64,000 nt of DNA from Atrichornis clamosus. Lineage: Eukaryota; Chordata; Aves; Passeriformes; Menuridae. Positions 1-59,800 of the stretch are shown one piece after another. The position numbers were made by a program, and so were the translations under genes. Positions within the stretch are counted from its first letter, which is position 1; every line of letters starts with the position of its first letter. Below the pieces are notes generated by a model. It was not told the origin of the DNA. It worked only from the letters and a program-made list of their open reading frames with translations, and searched no databases. Location of the stretch: positions 62,001 through 126,000 of the forward strand of contig WBMZ01005338.1 of assembly GCA_013400975.1 (NCBI GenBank), in the 5' to 3' direction.

Positions 1-3000
1 ACTTTCAGAATGGAAACAAATGCTTTTATAAGCATTGTTTATAAGCATGGTTAAGTATCAACCCCACATATTCATTGTTATATATAACTTCCTTGAAGAC
101 ACTGCCTGTCCAAAATTTAAAAAATACACATAGAACTATAAATACCTATATGTACATACACTTTAAGCCTATAAACATACTTGTTACTCCTTTAGAAGTG
201 TACTATAACTATTTAATGTACTAAAACTCTGTCTTCAAATCATAATAATTCATCAGAACCCATTGTGCATCATTGACTTATAAAAGAGTGAAAAAACATC
301 TGCCCAAAAAGCTTCTGATCAGGCCTTTGATATCATTTGATTACCTCAAAGTTATACCTTTTGTAAGCATGTATTTTAAATGCTTCATATTTCATGGAGA
401 ATACCTTTCCTTTTAGTCAAGAGTCATTTCCAGTTCCAATGCATGGTCATTCACAAATTTTGTGTTACCCTCCTTTGTCTGGACTACCACACAAAGCTGT
501 CAAAGGTGTGCAGCTACTCACGCACAGATCAGGGACACAGGCAACTCCACCAAGGCGTATCCAGTTGCCCGGACTGCTAATCACCCTCAAAGCTCTCACT
601 GACCTCCCTGGAAGCTGACAGAAATAAGGCATTCCCAGTAGGGGCTATAAACTTGTACAGTTCTTTTCTTTATTCTCAGGCATGGTAAGTAAAACCAGTG
701 TGTATGTACGAAGTAAGAGCAAGCCATTCAAGGCTGTGATAATGACTATTTTGTTTTCCTTGATGAAAAGTTAAAAAACCCCATCAGTAAACTGAACCTG
801 ATCAGCTGGATTGTACCTATACTGGCTTCAGTGTTTTTAATATAACTACACAGATTAATGTCCAAAATGTCCATTTTCAAAATCACAAAGTTATTAAAAA
901 CAAGATGAACAAAATTACCTTTATAACTTTCTGCTGCCAAAAGACCATCAGCTAAAATTATATCCTGTGGGTTTTCCATCTTAAGCAAAAAGCACATTTT
1001 GGGTATAATAATTCAGCTCAAGGTGAGTCTCTGCTGCTTTATGTACATTGGACAGTAGCTTTTTAATTAATAGAAGGTTACGTGCAGAGCAAGTTGCATG
1101 AGCAAGAACATGAGATGTTAATCTAGACTTTAATGTGAAATACCACTGGCTTAAGGAAAGGCCTTTCACCTTTCCTTGAAACCTTCTGCAATAGCTGTGC
1201 AAGTTCCCAGGTTTGCTGGAAATTAGATCATTTAAATACAGAATAGAAAATTTCAAAATTACTCAAATAATAAGCTGTTAAATAGAATTTTAAGATTTTT
1301 TTTCACTGCACTTCGACCGATATTATTTAAACCTTCCTTAAGTAAATAAAGAATATAAATTACTGAGAAAATGACTGTCTTAAATTGCTACAATTTTCAG
1401 TATTTCCCTACACTTACTCTGAAAAATGCCCTCAAAGCTTCCAGTTCTGCCTCTGTTGGCTTTACTTTGATAGACATGTGAGTATCTCCCTCTAGTGGTT
1501 TTCAGAACAACAATGTTGATCAGAAACCCCTCTAGTCACGAATTTTATGCTCTTTAGCTCAGCAGTTCTCTTGCAGACATGTAACGACCACAGTAGCTTG
1601 TGACACAGTCCCACACCAACAAATGCAATACAGTCTAATTGCCAAGGCTTTCATTACAAACCCCAGAGTCTGCAGTTACTTACATAGTTAATGAGAAGAA
1701 AACCCCCACCTTCTGCTGTAATTAGACAACTAATGTGTTCAGGTCGCCAAAAATTAAGACGTAAAACTATGATTTTACTGAATTCCTAGTTTAACCAAAA
1801 GGATGCACACTCCTATCTTCCATCATTAACTGTTGTACTCATTTGAATGCAGTGAAAACTCCTTACTCTTCTCAATAGCAACACTCACACACAGCACTCA
1901 TCCTTGCTATCCCTAAGTGAAGCTTTATTTTCACAGGTACTATAGGCTCTTGCATTTACTTTGCATCTTTATTTGTCTCTGTGCAAAAACCTTTCTTCTT
2001 CTGTTGATTTTAACAAGGACAAAAAATGCTTGGAAGGGAAGGACGCGGACTCAGCTGGTACATGTGCCATCTCAAAGAGCCAACCATACAAACCCAACAG
2101 GTTCCCTTGTCTTTGTATGTTATATGGGAGAGGCCCTTGTGTTCAGCAATTGTGATTTATAAGGCTCCAGACAGGTTTTTTTCATATTTAATTTCCCTTG
2201 ATATTGCAATAGTAATTTGCTCCAGATTGTTGCTTTTGGGACTCGCTTCATTCTGTTTTCTTTTGTATGCTCAGTAAGTAAAAAAGTCTGCTAATTTTTT
2301 AAGCCAAGAACAAAACAAAAAATTAGAGAAAGTAACTGACCATCCACACCACATGAAAACTTGCAGAAAAATGAAGATAGGAGCGGACGTCATGGCAGAG
2401 GCACGACTCGTTGTGCATATAGGCTGATCCTATTAATAACGGGCAAAGTAGCAAGTAGAGGAAAGGAAAGAAAACACAGAAAAAAAGACATACAAGATGA
2501 GATATCATGCAGATTGCTGGCAGTTAGCAGAGTTAATGTGAGAGCATCCACCCAAGAGCAAGAGATTCACAGCAAATTTTGCAAATAAACTTAACCAAAA
2601 CAATCCACTGTTACAAAACACATGACTTACACACTGATCAGCACATCAAGCTAGTGAGCAAGAGTTGGACTTTCACACACAATCATATCAGGAGGGTTTG
2701 GAATATTTACAATGGCCAGATAGCTTTTGGGTCGTTTTTGAACTTTATTTAACCTTTATTGGCCAGTAAGAAGACTTCCTTTGTAAAATAAAATTTGGTT
2801 ACTAGAAAAATGCATCGAATACCAACCCTCTGGACTTTTTTAATACTATTGACATCTCAGTAATTGAGCCTCCTTACAAGAAAAGCAGAGAACATATTGG
2901 AATAACACTTGGTATACAGCAGTTATAGACAACTAACTGTACTGGCTGGGGACAATCTTTCCATTGCAGAAATTGCAGGTATTGCATGAGGCATTAAAAA

Positions 3001-3722
3001 TCCATTTTAAAAATATTTATTGTATCTAATGCCAAGCACTTCTGTGTTCAGCACTTTTTATCTTGAAATTTATTCTGAACAATTTGAATTCAGCATAATT
3101 TCTTTCATACCTTTGAATGGTAAGATAGAAAGACTATTCAAAATAATTTAGATACATGTCACAGTTATTATAATTTATCTCCTTCAAAACTAATGCATAT
3201 AATACAGAAGTACTAAACAGCCTAGTTTTGGTGATTTTAGTAAAGAAATGCACTTTTATACATATTAACATAACCTAAGGGCAGTACAATTTGCCGAATT
3301 AGAAACAACTTCTGAAACCACATATAACATTCTAATAATCTAACATTTTAAATAGTATTTGGAAACATTATTACAAGAATACTGCTTCTAAGACAGGATG
3401 GTAATCTGCTTGTGAAAGCCATTGAAAAACTAAATTTCACAGCACCATAAAGAGACCAACAGTTTTATGCTCACTGATTTTTTATTTTAGTGGGAATCAT
3501 GTGTGAAAGTGCAATTGTTATAGGAAAGGCAGATAAGAAAGCAGCTGTTAATTTTATGTTTATTGAAATAGAGTGGCTATGGTCTAGAGTGAACAGTATG
3601 TTTAGTGATAAAAAGGTTTCCAGGCACCAAGATACATTTAGACACAGTTTTCCCTGATTGTCTAAAGCAGCTCTACAATTGTTTTTAAAGATGGTCCTAA
3701 AGTCTTGCAACTTCAATTTTAC
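1..3722 (-). other. CACNA2D1: Intron before the last coding exon (open at left edge)
   Basis: The terminal segment expected next (human DYTDCGGVSGLNPSLW and the hydrophobic GPI/anchor tail) was sought on the minus strand and not found. The last exon and 3' UTR should therefore lie left of position 1. The DNA is AT-rich and no repeat is recognised. Confidence 0.65.
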
Positions 3723-49448
<45,726 letters not shown>

Positions 49449-52114
49449 TTAAAAACCAATGCAAATAACTATATGTCATGTATTAGTTGTGACTCTCGAG
49501 TTAATGATACTTGGGTTTTTCATATACTTGAACACAAATAGAACACTATGAATTTTCCATTTTTTTCACCATAATAGATATGAGAAGTGTAATAGATAAT
49601 AGATGTTGGTATTCTATGTATTCCTATTATTTTGCCCATGAAGTAGATCTCAAGAAGAATGTTCTTTCACACATCTTTCCTACTTTAAAGGTCCTACATT
49701 GATGATTGTTCATGAAGCATTTAAATTTTAAGTTTTTTGTTCTAGGGTGGTAATTATAATTCTTCAGATTTTGTTAAATTAGTTGGCATAATCTATCAAT
49801 ATAAGATGCTTACTAATTAACTAAAAAGAATATATGCATGGCAGTAGAATACTAAGCAATGCAAAATAGGACTTTTTAGGACATAAAATATGAAATTTTC
49901 AGGTACTACAGAAAACAAATTGTCTTTTGCTCAGATTCAGTCTTCTTCATGTAAAACCACCAAATTAGTTCAACAGATTTTCATAGAACACTTGAGCTTC
50001 TGAAGCTCTTGATAGTCATTTGTGTGCTTTACTAGCATAATTCTATTCTTTTTAGACAATGTAACTCCAATCTATCTCAGCAACTATAAGGAGTTATGGC
50101 TTCAGAAGAATTCACCAAAATCTCTCCAGGTTTTGGACTGAAAACAGACTCTTCAGATGAAACTATTTTCTATGTAAATTTTCTGATTTGAATGAGGAAA
50201 AATTTAAACCCCAAACCTGATATTGCTGTACAAATATTAATAATCTTATCAGATATATAGAAAAATTACAAATACTATATTTCAGCTCCTGGTTGAATAT
50301 TTTGCTCCAAATATAAATGTTTCTGTTAAAAGCTGAGAAAATTTGTTTTCCTAACACTTTTAATGAGCTGTTCAGTATATTCATGTCCCTCTGTCCAAGG
50401 ATAAGACAGCTTTTCCTTTTTAGCTATCTCTTTCTTTATGGATCTCTAATTTTACCACTTCACTGTACAAATCATAGATCACAACATGAAAACAGAATAC
50501 AAATTCCTTTCTGTGGAACTTGATGACTATGTTTTAAAGTAAAACAAACTACAATTAATTTGCATGCAGGCTGTAACTGAATAATAAGGTAATGTTTTCT
50601 TTAAATAATATTCACACTCTAAAATTGCAGAAACTCCTTGTAAACTGCTGATCATTGCTAAGTTTTTTAATGACTATTTATACAAATTTTCATGATATTA
50701 TTTAGCATATGCAATTAGTACCCAAACCTTCATTCCTCAAATAAGCAAAAAAAAATGTAACATAATCAAAGCTTAAGTAGTAACCAAGAGCTGTAGGAAT
50801 ATCTCCGCATCATCCATCAGCAGTTAGTAAATGGTGAAACTTTATTAGTGATGACCCCTATATGAAAGAAGGGCAAACAAAGCTTTGTGCTGGATGTCAT
50901 TTTTAATTAACAATATGTTTTGATTTGGTTTATCCATACAAGCTTTTTTCTCGGCAGTTAAAAGAACTAAAGCAACTACTCTGCTGAACTGAACTCTGAT
51001 TTAAGTGCTTGTTTTGTAATTTAAGACTACTCCATATGGGGTCATTCCCCAGGAAAAATCAAGCCAATTATATTTCTGGTTACACACACAGGTATGGGAA
51101 TGACTGTGCCTGTGTGATGGCAAAATTTTATTCTCATAGTTCATATAGATAAAGACAGATGAAAAATACCTTCTCATACACCCTGAAAAGATCGGTATTG
51201 ATACTGCAAACATGACTTCACCTGATATATTTGCATCTCATTTAATAATACTATACCACATTTGGCATCTCCCTTTCATTCTTGACTCCTTTCACAAAAT
51301 GTCAGCTATAATTCTTCTAATGGCTCTTTTTGCTTCTACTTAATTACCATCTATTTTTTTCTAATCTGAATATCACCATGTTATTTTGTATTGGCACCTC
51401 TCAGCTCACAAGGTCCCTGCCTATTATACTCCTGTTCTTTTTGTACCCACACTGCTCCCAGTTTAGTGTCCATTGATTCAAAATAGATTCTTCTCAAAAG
51501 CTATGGAAAAACCCCACTGAAGGCCACTAATTAGATACTTGAGAGACCTGATGTTTCTTTTGGATTAAAAGTTTCTAAGTCATGTGGGTTTTCTTGTGTG
51601 TGTGTAAAACACATGAGTCAATTAGACTGGACTGTCTAGCATTTGATCTCAAATGTAAAAATGAGACACTGAATTGGATTCAAGTTGCGAAATCCTATGT
51701 AATTTAAGGAAAAGAAGCAGTGTGTTAAAACTGCAACAAATCTATAAAGAATTTAGAATTTAAATTATTGACAACAAGCAGACAACAATATATCTGATTT
51801 ACTGTTCCTTGGATAATTAACAGAGATAAAGAACTGCAATGAAAATTGGAGCTTTTAATTGTTACTTGGTTTGGCAAGAGGGTGGGATATTCAAAAGAGT
51901 ATTCTTTTTCTATTGCCTCATCTGGAATTGAGTAGAATGACAGACCAGCTGGAAAAATGAGTCAGCAAGTCAAATTAAATAAGCCAATTTTAGCAAAAAA
52001 CCCATGCTCTGTTCTAAAATTTTGTGACAGAACCCAGAGTCAGCCAAAGTACTGATATGCATCTATACGTTTTCCTTATAGCATCTCTCCAAAGAAGATA
52101 ATAGGCTATTGAAC

Positions 52115-52164
52115 CAAAAAAAAAAAACCCAAAAAAAAACCCCCAAAAAACACCCCCAAAAACC
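52115..52164. repeat. A/C-rich low-complexity tract
   Basis: About 50 bp made only of A and C runs. In the minus-strand transcript it reads as U-runs separated by G5, G5 and G3 runs plus flanking GG. Confidence 0.9.
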
Positions 52165-53109
52165 TAACAGATTGAATTACTTTTAAAAGGGAATTTATGA
52201 CTAAGAATACTTGGAGCTGGATGAGACACAATGAGCACCTCTCCCTTTGCCTGTCCTTTAAGCTTGGTTTCAACCAACTGTGTGGTTTTCTGAGTAGAAG
52301 CAAACTGCCAAGTAGTCTTTGATTCCAAGAAGTTTTTTATCACCACTGAGGCGTGGTCATTTCTTCTCACTGGTTCTCTGTAGCCTCTTGTGTTCTGTCT
52401 AAACTACAGTTCCTGGGTCCTTTTGTCATGATAGTTCATCTCCACCACATTTGTCTTCCCCAACCCATTTCCCAGGGAAAGGGTAACCTTGCCTCAAGGT
52501 AGATCTATTTATTCTCTTCATAAAGAAAACAATTTCCAAGGCAGTAGAAACTAATGGAAAAACCAGAAAAACAAATAGGAGCTGTCACACTTTGTGATTA
52601 TCAATAGGACTGTTCAAAGAACTTCTAGAAAACTTGTACCCTCAGAATTGAGAAGAACTAGAGATGGGTACCAGTCTGCTCTGCCAGCCCATTCAGAGAT
52701 TAAAAATCAACAGATTAAAATCAACATTCAACACATAATATTCACTTAGAACAACAAAAACAACTAAACTGAACAAAAGGAAAACAAAACTCCCCACACC
52801 AGAACCAAAATCACGTCATCACAACACAGAACATAAGATAGACAATTTACACCAAATCCACCCCTCAACTCTTCACCACAGTTACAACAAAGATTCCTAC
52901 AATCATTTTACTCTATAGCACTATTCTGAAATATTAAAGTCCTAATTTCTAGCACAGAGATTTCAAGTACAGAGCTAATTCCCTGCATTTTCCTCACTGG
53001 AACAAATCTTAGGGAAAAAAACCCCAAAATCTCTTATTCTTTGTATTAATAATTTACAGTATATAGTAGAGGAATATATTAATTAGCAAACAAAACAAGT
53101 GTAGAAGGT

Positions 53110-53288
53110 CAGGACATTCAGACAATGAGAGACACAGGCTGCCTAGTGAGGCTGTAAAGTAGCCTCCTTGGAGGTTTTAAAGACCAGAGTAGATATGGCC
53201 CTGAGAAATCTGGCTTGATTTGGACCTGACATTGGACTAGAGATCTCTGGGGATCACTTGCAACCTGGTTTATCCTAGGAATCTATGA
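53110..53288 (+). mobile_element. CR1 LINE 3'-terminal fragment, old
   Basis: The segment reads a diverged sense CR1 3' end: AGGCTGCCTAGTGAGGCTG, CTCCTTGGAGGTTTTAAAG, GACATTGGACTAGAGATCTC, TCCTAGGAATCTATGAA. It lies about 490 bp from, and opposite in orientation to, the fragment at 53777. Confidence 0.75.
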
Positions 53289-53776
53289 AGAACATCAAAG
53301 GAATACATGCAAAAATCCAACTCCTAATCAGAGGAACTGGTAGACAGAAAGGAATGCTGCAAAAATCCAGAAAGAAGTACTGTACTGAAGAAAATATATT
53401 TGCCTAATTATATAATTAATTTGCTATTTATTTTGTATTTATTTCTAGCAGAAGACCATCATAAGCACCAAGGTGAATAAAAATATTCTGACTACTATGG
53501 ACATTAAGGGACAATGGCACTCAAGAGTGTTGTGACAAAGACAAAAATGTAGAGGTACCCATGGAAAGGCTGCTTTCCCTATAGATCTCAGTTACTCTTT
53601 ACGTATTTTATTTCTTCATTTTTCTATTGGAATAAAAATGAAATTAGATGTTTCCTTTGGGTATAACATGTTATGAGTATTACAGAAAATTAAGACTTGA
53701 GTGAAATTAATCCAAAGGGGTAACTAAGCACAAAGCACTTGCTGTTTAGGCTACTGCATATATGTGTAGGCAAAGC

Positions 53777-53864
53777 AGAATCATCGAATCACTGAATGTT
53801 TGGGTTGGGAGGAACCTTAAAGATCATCTCATTCCAACTTCCCTGCCATGGGCCTACGACAGTG
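53777..53864 (-). mobile_element. CR1 LINE 3'-terminal fragment
   Basis: The plus strand reads AGAATCATCGAATCACTGAA, GGTTGGGAGGAACCTTAAAG, ATCATCTCATTCCAAC, CCTGCCATGGGC, which is the antisense form of the CR1 3' end including the degenerate terminal repeat. Only about 90 bp is recognisable. Confidence 0.9.
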
Positions 53865-56800
53865 TGAGAAACTGCAACCATTCTGCAAGCAGTTCAGAGT
53901 GGAAGAAATGCATATTTTTTGACAGACAAATTATTTGTCTTGAATTCTGCGCGACTGGAATGAGAGAGCTCTCAATAATAATTTGTGTGCATCTCTTCAT
54001 TTCTCTGTTCAGGAGAAGATTAACTGACCTTTGTGTAGCTCTCTTTTATCAGATATCAAGAGAGCTACACAATTAATTCACTCAAATTGATATGGGCAAG
54101 ATGAATCCTGTCATTTTGTGTCTAGCACATTAAAAGAGAAGAAGAGCATCTTTCTCTACCACTAAATAAACAAACTGACTGTGTCGAAAAACTGATCTCA
54201 TAAAATCATTCAACTTCAGTTTTCACGATGAACGTATGTTTTCAGAACATTCTGCTCTGGCCTTCATAGCTGCAGATAAAGATTCACAGATAATCTTTTT
54301 TACTATAGAACAAGAAAAGCTGTGATATAGAGGAATAAATAATTCAGTAATTCCAGCATGATTCAGGAAATTATTTTTTCTACTAATGTGTTTATATATT
54401 ATCAGATATGAGGAAAACTTGTTTGTTGTTTATATTTCATAGCTGCACTTCTGAAATAAAAGGACAATATAAGAAGCCTTTTTTTCTGAATAAATTCATA
54501 AAACTGCTTTCCTAATTTTCATTATGCATTCTGTCTTCTAAATCCCTTGTGAGTATAACTTGTAGACCACTTAATCAATTTTGTGTTTTCTGCTGTAGGT
54601 CAGGGACATGTTATGTGGTTTTCAAGCTGCCACAGTTAAACTGTGAATGTATTTTTTCCTTACGTCTTTACGTCTGTGGGTGGAAATCTAAAAATGGTTT
54701 TGGGTTCTGCTGTGAGTTAACTGAGACCAAAAGACATTTATGACTGATTTGAACTGAGAACAGAACTTCAGAGGATGATCTGAAAACCCAATATACTAAT
54801 TAGGAGACCACCTAGGATTAGCCAATAGGATACCCCAAATAGAGCGTTCCACTTAAATTCTGGTTTATAATCTGTCATGAGCTGAACTGCTCAACTCAGA
54901 ACTTCCAGGGATCCATGGTCCTGAACCATTTGGATTAGAACTATAAAGGTAAAGCAACTTCTTTTTTTTTTTTTCCTAGGAAGCACAGAGAGAAGAGAAA
55001 TGAAAGGTCTGGGTTTAACAGCAGGGGCAAGACTGACAACCATGTGCTAGAGGGCAGTTTTAGGATCCCTTAGGCCATCTTTATGCATTACATAGAACGG
55101 AACATAATCCATTTTCTTTCTCAGGTCATGAGGGCAAGTGGACAGCACAGCTCACATCTCTATGGTTACACCATGGTGCCATCCTCCCTGCCCACCCCCA
55201 TATCAGGTCATCTCAATATAGAATTTTCTGGGAATAAGCCCTGGGTCACGCTACCCCTGAACTGAACACAGACATGGCTAAAAGAATTGATGGCCACAGG
55301 CCAGGAACCACACTGTTGAGTCTGTTAACAATTACAATTACAGATAATGTGGACATTTCTCCAGCCTGCTCCCTGGCCTTGGATTGCTTATTAGTATGGA
55401 TGCAGCTGTCTTGTTCACTCCTATGAGTAAGGCTGGTTTTCTCGTGACAGACTGAGCAAGGCTCAGCTTTTCAAAATTACGGGGACAGTGGTGCCTCTAA
55501 TCTTATAAATGAGAGTTCAATGCTTGTACAAAAGAGGGATGAGGTCATAATTCTCAGTTTGAGGACATTCATAACTTCCACTGCTTTGAATGCCAGGCTC
55601 AAGAAAGTTCAGAAGTTGGAGATTTGGACTTTTGTATGTAACTCTCAGGCTGCCAATGCTTTTTGCTCTTAACAGCAACTGGGAAAAAAACAGAGATGAC
55701 CTTAGCAGCAGGGTATGAAACCTAGTCAGGTTCTAATGTTGTGAAGTTTGATAGAAAGCAGAATTCACAATTTTATGTCAAATTAGGAAATAAAAAGAAT
55801 GTCATGATACTCGAGCAGAAATGTATCAAGTTATATTTTTGACATTTATGACTGCATTAGGATCTGTCTCTTGCTGTGGGCACTCTCCAAAAATATGGGT
55901 GGACTTGGGGTAACTGGGAAGAAAAACCCGCATGTGAAACAATAAAGAATTTAGCTCTCAAATATTCTGATGCAAAGGAAATTTAGGCTGGACGTCTTTG
56001 AATTTATAGACATGAAGGAAGTATTAACCACGATTTGAAAATTGATTTGACACTATTCGAGTATTTCTGCAACTGACCCTCTATACTCTGATTCAGCAAG
56101 GCATTTAACTATGCAAGTGACCCCTTGAAACCAAAGGAAAAATGCTTTAATTGAGGCATGTGTTTAAAGACAAATAGAACTGGTCCTTGGAAATACTATT
56201 TCAGACATTTATCCAAAGCAAATTATTTCTTCCAAACTTTCCATGTGTATCTGCAATCTTCCCTATCATTAATATCTTTCATTCACTACAATTGAACCTC
56301 AAACTTCAAACTGCAATGCTAGATTATTAATTCATAGTCTAATTATAGTCTGTGTAATTATAGTCTAATAACAAAAAGAAATAATGACACTCTAAAAATT
56401 AACTCACATTACAATCTAATGTTAATCCTCCTTCTATCTTAAAATAAAAATTCTGCCTATTACATATCAGGAGATTATTGAGGAATCTCACTTGCTTTGG
56501 ATATTACTTTATACTGATGAAATGCGTCCCAAACCATTTAAAAGGGTTAATATATTGGGAAAATAGGAGCAAGAATACTGATGCATGGTGCAGTTATAAG
56601 TTATATTCTAGAAAAGAAATTAACAATTGAGAATTACACCTGAAGTCTTTACAACATGCATAGAATGAAAGGTTCGTGCTCATGGACGAAGTTTAAAGTG
56701 AATGCCATGAATCCATGAAATGTGCTTTGTGAACTGTAAAGAGTTTCAGAACGAGAAAAGGGCTTTTTTCCCAGCTTGTTTAGTTCCCTCACAAAGAAAA

Positions 56801-59800
56801 TATATTTACATGAAAATGGGAATATTTTCCACTGAAGACTAATGAACAAAACACCATTATAGCTATATTTAAAAATTTCAGAACTGACGCTCGCACAGAA
56901 CTAAAAAAAAATACTAATTCAGTCACACTGTCCTACAACTTCTTAGTGCCACCTTGTGGAATCACAGCACCTCATTCCTTACTCACAGAAGGGCTGTTGT
57001 GTGGTGCCCCTTCCTCTGCTGCCACACAGCTACAAGTATGAAAATATAAATTCCCTGCTGACACTTACTAATCTACCCCTGCTAAACTGATTATGATTAG
57101 ATAGAATGGACGACTAATTATGTGATCCTTTAATTCCTTACCTAGTTTAGACATAATCTTTGATGAGCCACAAGTATCACAGGAGTATAAGCACAATTTC
57201 ATATGCTCACAATAACCTAATGTAGGGCTATTACATAAGGACAAGGAAACAATGCCCTCTGTGCTGCAGTGTCTCCTCAAATAAGGTGAAGTTTTTGATC
57301 TCAACATTTTCTAAGTGTGGGTATAAATTAGCTCTGTTTTACTAGCTTCATACTAACATTAGCCTCAAGAAAGCAGTAAGAAAGAGAAAGGCTGTATTCT
57401 TGAAAACAACAGCAGGACTTCACATTGATGTGCTTGGATTTTAGGTTTGAGAGTCAATTTGCCTATGTCAACTCTGTCAAAAATTGGGCTTTGGTCCACT
57501 CTCCAGCCTTAAGAGCAACTGTGTCAGCAGAGCCCACACACATGCACAGAAGCCAAACCACTGCTCCTTCCCTCTTCCCCTGTCTTTGCTGCTGCAGGAG
57601 CAGTCCCAGCACCTTGTCTGGGAGTTTGCCAGCTGGCAAAGGCTGAAAACCTCCCAGGTTCAACTCAGCTAAAATCTATAAATATTTGCAGATTTGTGGC
57701 TGTAGGTCGAGCTCAAAGGCTGTGGACACACTGGTTGCTTCTCCCGTGATTTCCACCAGAAGGGCTGCCCTCATGAATGCACCCCACCTCAGAAATCACT
57801 GTACAGCACTCAGTTGTGTCAGGTGATTTTTCTAGCTGCTCATCTTGTCTCCCAGATTAAGAACATACTGTCATCTGAACAATTCATCTGTTGAATGCTT
57901 TACTTTGACTACCCATGTTCTATTTATTAAGTTGATCTGTTTGCTTCTTTGGTGATGTTAATAACAAATTTTCCCTGTTGAAATTAAAAACAATTAAATT
58001 CCTCCTTTCCCTAAGGTGCTCCTCCCTGACACTCAGCATTTAGCATTTAGGTTTTTTTCTGAGAATTCCTTGTAAGTTTGGTGGTCTGTATCAGGAACTA
58101 GACAAGGGAGTTGACAAAGTAATTCCCACTGTACTCTGGATTAAAAGCATTTTAAGCATTTCTTTGATAGTCAAAACAACATTTGGAGGCAGCTGAGCAG
58201 CTGGAAAAGACTGGATTAATTAGAGAGATATTTACGGTTCATATTGTGACACTAAGCCTTCTTTTTTTTTTTTTCATTGGCCTTGTAAATCGAAGGGAAG
58301 AAGTATTACAAATATCAGTCAAGGATTTAAAGGAATATTTAAATATGCCATTTCAAACCCTAATTTTAATCAAGTAGTCTGTTTTTTTGGGGTTTTTTTT
58401 CCCATGCAAATAGTCTTGTATAGTTACTGCCTCCATTTTTTGCTCCCTTTACTCCAGTTCTTGTACAGCATGGAAAAGAGTGACTGAAACTTAACAATTG
58501 CAAATGCCAAACAGTTGTACTAGAAGAGGGAAAAGGACAGATGGGAAAAGGAAGGACCATCAGAATCCCTCATTTCCAGTAGAATCCATTTACAGGAAAT
58601 CTTCCAAACCTTCCTCTCTGGAATTGTCAGTAAAGCAAATTTCATGTCTAATTTTATAACTGACTGATCTTCACAGGAACAAGAAAATTCTAAACAAAAA
58701 TGATTTAGTGAGTTTTAAAAAGGGTATGCCACCCAAACAGGTAGAGGGACTTTTTGTCCATGTTCACATGCTGTTTCTTGAAGATTGACCTGGAAACAGA
58801 ACGGTATCGTCAGATTACCTTAGAAGAGGGAGATTTGGAGTTGAAAATGCAGCAAGTTTGGTTCCTTTTCCATTTTTATGGGGAAAAAACCTAATAGTTA
58901 CTGTATACTGATGGAAACTTAGCAGTGCCATGTAGGACTGTGCTGAGGGCACCCTGACCTTGCCTTTTCTTGCAGGTAGGACGTGCCATTACCGACACAA
59001 GCAGGCAGTGCCGACGCTGCCTGTCAGCAGCTGGCAAGTGCCCGAGCAGGGCTGAGAGATCGAGGCAGTCCTGTAGCAGAATGTCCTTCACAGTCAGTGA
59101 TTAATGCAAGCAGTTCATGCTCACTCATTGTATTTCTTGCCAAACTGCACCTGAAATCTCAGGGCTCTCTATGAGAAGCATTGAATATATACAGACAGCT
59201 ACCACCTATCCCGTGGGCTGTTAATAATAAACATAAAATTAATCATGATACAGTTCACTCATACACTGAATGATATGCATTTTCATTTCTTTTCTAATCA
59301 GCCAATTAAATTAAATTTTCACAAAAAACCCCACAAATGATCCCCCATGCAATCCACAGGTAAAACAACCTCAGGGTGTATCTACAGCCTTGGAGTATTG
59401 AACAGTTTGTACCAGAATGTTCTTGGTAAATTTAGATCTAAATTTTGCATTCACAATGGCTGAAAGAAAAGAGCAGAGAAAATGTAGCCTAATTAAATCA
59501 TACTTTAGGTGACAAGGTATAAGCTGGTTTTCAGTCTATAATGTGATATAAATGTATTTTAACAATTTCTCACAAAGCCTGTCTTTTACTGAAAAAGAAA
59601 TAAGAAAAAAAAAGGTCTTCAGCCCTAATTATAAATTTGCTTCTTGCAGAGAAATTTATTATAGACAAAATATTGCCTTAGAGGATTTTGGGTTTGTCCT
59701 TGTTTTTTGTTTTCAAATGAAATAGCATCTACAGACTAAGTTTGCAACATTGTTTTTCCTGTCTACATGTACGATTGAGAATACACTATGGTCAGATTGC

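Noticed and set aside
2323..2508. Hydrophobic minus ORF as the missing C-terminal exon
   Set aside because: It has no YTDCGG or NPSLW motif, and its Cys-rich tail does not fit the family's GPI/anchor end.
53777..53864. Possible conserved non-coding element
   Set aside because: It is explained as a CR1 3' terminus.
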